Shown: in pieces, positions 16,315 through 16,358 of the stretch
Layout: every line of letters starts with the position of its first letter
Position numbering within the stretch: the stretch's first letter is position 1
Assembly (NCBI GenBank): GCA_900550385.1
Contig: URRZ01000044.1
Span: 1 to 16,358, forward strand
Origin: an uncultured Coriobacteriaceae bacterium
Lineage (GTDB): Bacteria; Actinomycetota; Coriobacteriia; Coriobacteriales; Eggerthellaceae
DNA: 16,358 nucleotides
Direction of reading: 5' to 3'
Notes under the pieces: model-generated
What the model saw: only the letters and a program-made list of their open reading frames with translations
What the model was told of the DNA's origin: nothing
Database searches by the model: none
Program-made: the position numbers and the translations under genes

Positions 16315-16358
16315 GGGGCTAGCCTAGGCAGCAACGCTCTTCGCTCCCTTCACGCCCT

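Overview
The window looks like a GC-rich chromosome of the class Coriobacteriia, most likely Eggerthellaceae (an Eggerthella or Gordonibacter relative). The basis is the LuxR-type regulator with an N-terminal membrane half (a family strongly expanded in that group), the GC-rich codon use, and the style of the accessory genes. This is inference from protein style; no database search was possible.

Left part (1-8700) is mostly ordinary chromosome: the 3' part of a membrane-anchored LuxR regulator; a convergent AAA ATPase of the DUF4143 type with an operator-like repeat cluster at its 5' end; carB for the large subunit of carbamoyl-phosphate synthase, closed by a clean terminator; an NhaC-family antiporter; and yhbY, an RNA-binding ribosome-assembly protein, on the minus strand.

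Middle part (8700-12100) is accessory and partly decayed. It starts with a 155-bp element with perfect 35-bp inverted ends, followed by a HipA-like kinase gene that has its own promoter. Another copy of the element's end unit follows directly after the kinase gene and abuts a truncated copy of a small gene whose intact relative lies at 15668. Then come a 19-bp perfect inverted repeat, an 11-bp tandem repeat that supplies stop codons in all three frames, a winged-helix C-terminal remnant, a regulator remnant with a nonsense codon and a frameshift, an XRE-type regulator interrupted by one UGA, and the promoter plus 5' half of a tRNA-Gly(CCC) gene that stops exactly at the end of its anticodon loop.

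Right part (12097-16358) is a plasmid-like or integrative-element maintenance module that begins where the tRNA breaks off: a structured leader whose hairpin covers the parA ribosome binding site, overlapping parA and parB, a replication-initiator-like gene with a one-base frameshift, a predicted 19-residue cationic amphipathic peptide overlapping its stop, a terminator, a promoter, a 91-bp nested inverted repeat, a small helical protein of unknown role, and an AT-richer hypothetical gene on the minus strand. ParA and ParB should partition the element, the third gene probably acts in replication, and the nested repeat is a candidate cis-acting site (oriT, origin, recombination site or leader).

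The strongest leads are: the tRNA/par-module junction; three long perfect inverted repeats of related sequence at 2246, 5798 and 10272; the 155-bp mobile-looking element whose end unit marks a truncated paralogue; the palindrome inside parB; the hairpin hiding the parA ribosome binding site; the micro-ORF at 15345; and the nested repeat at 15499.
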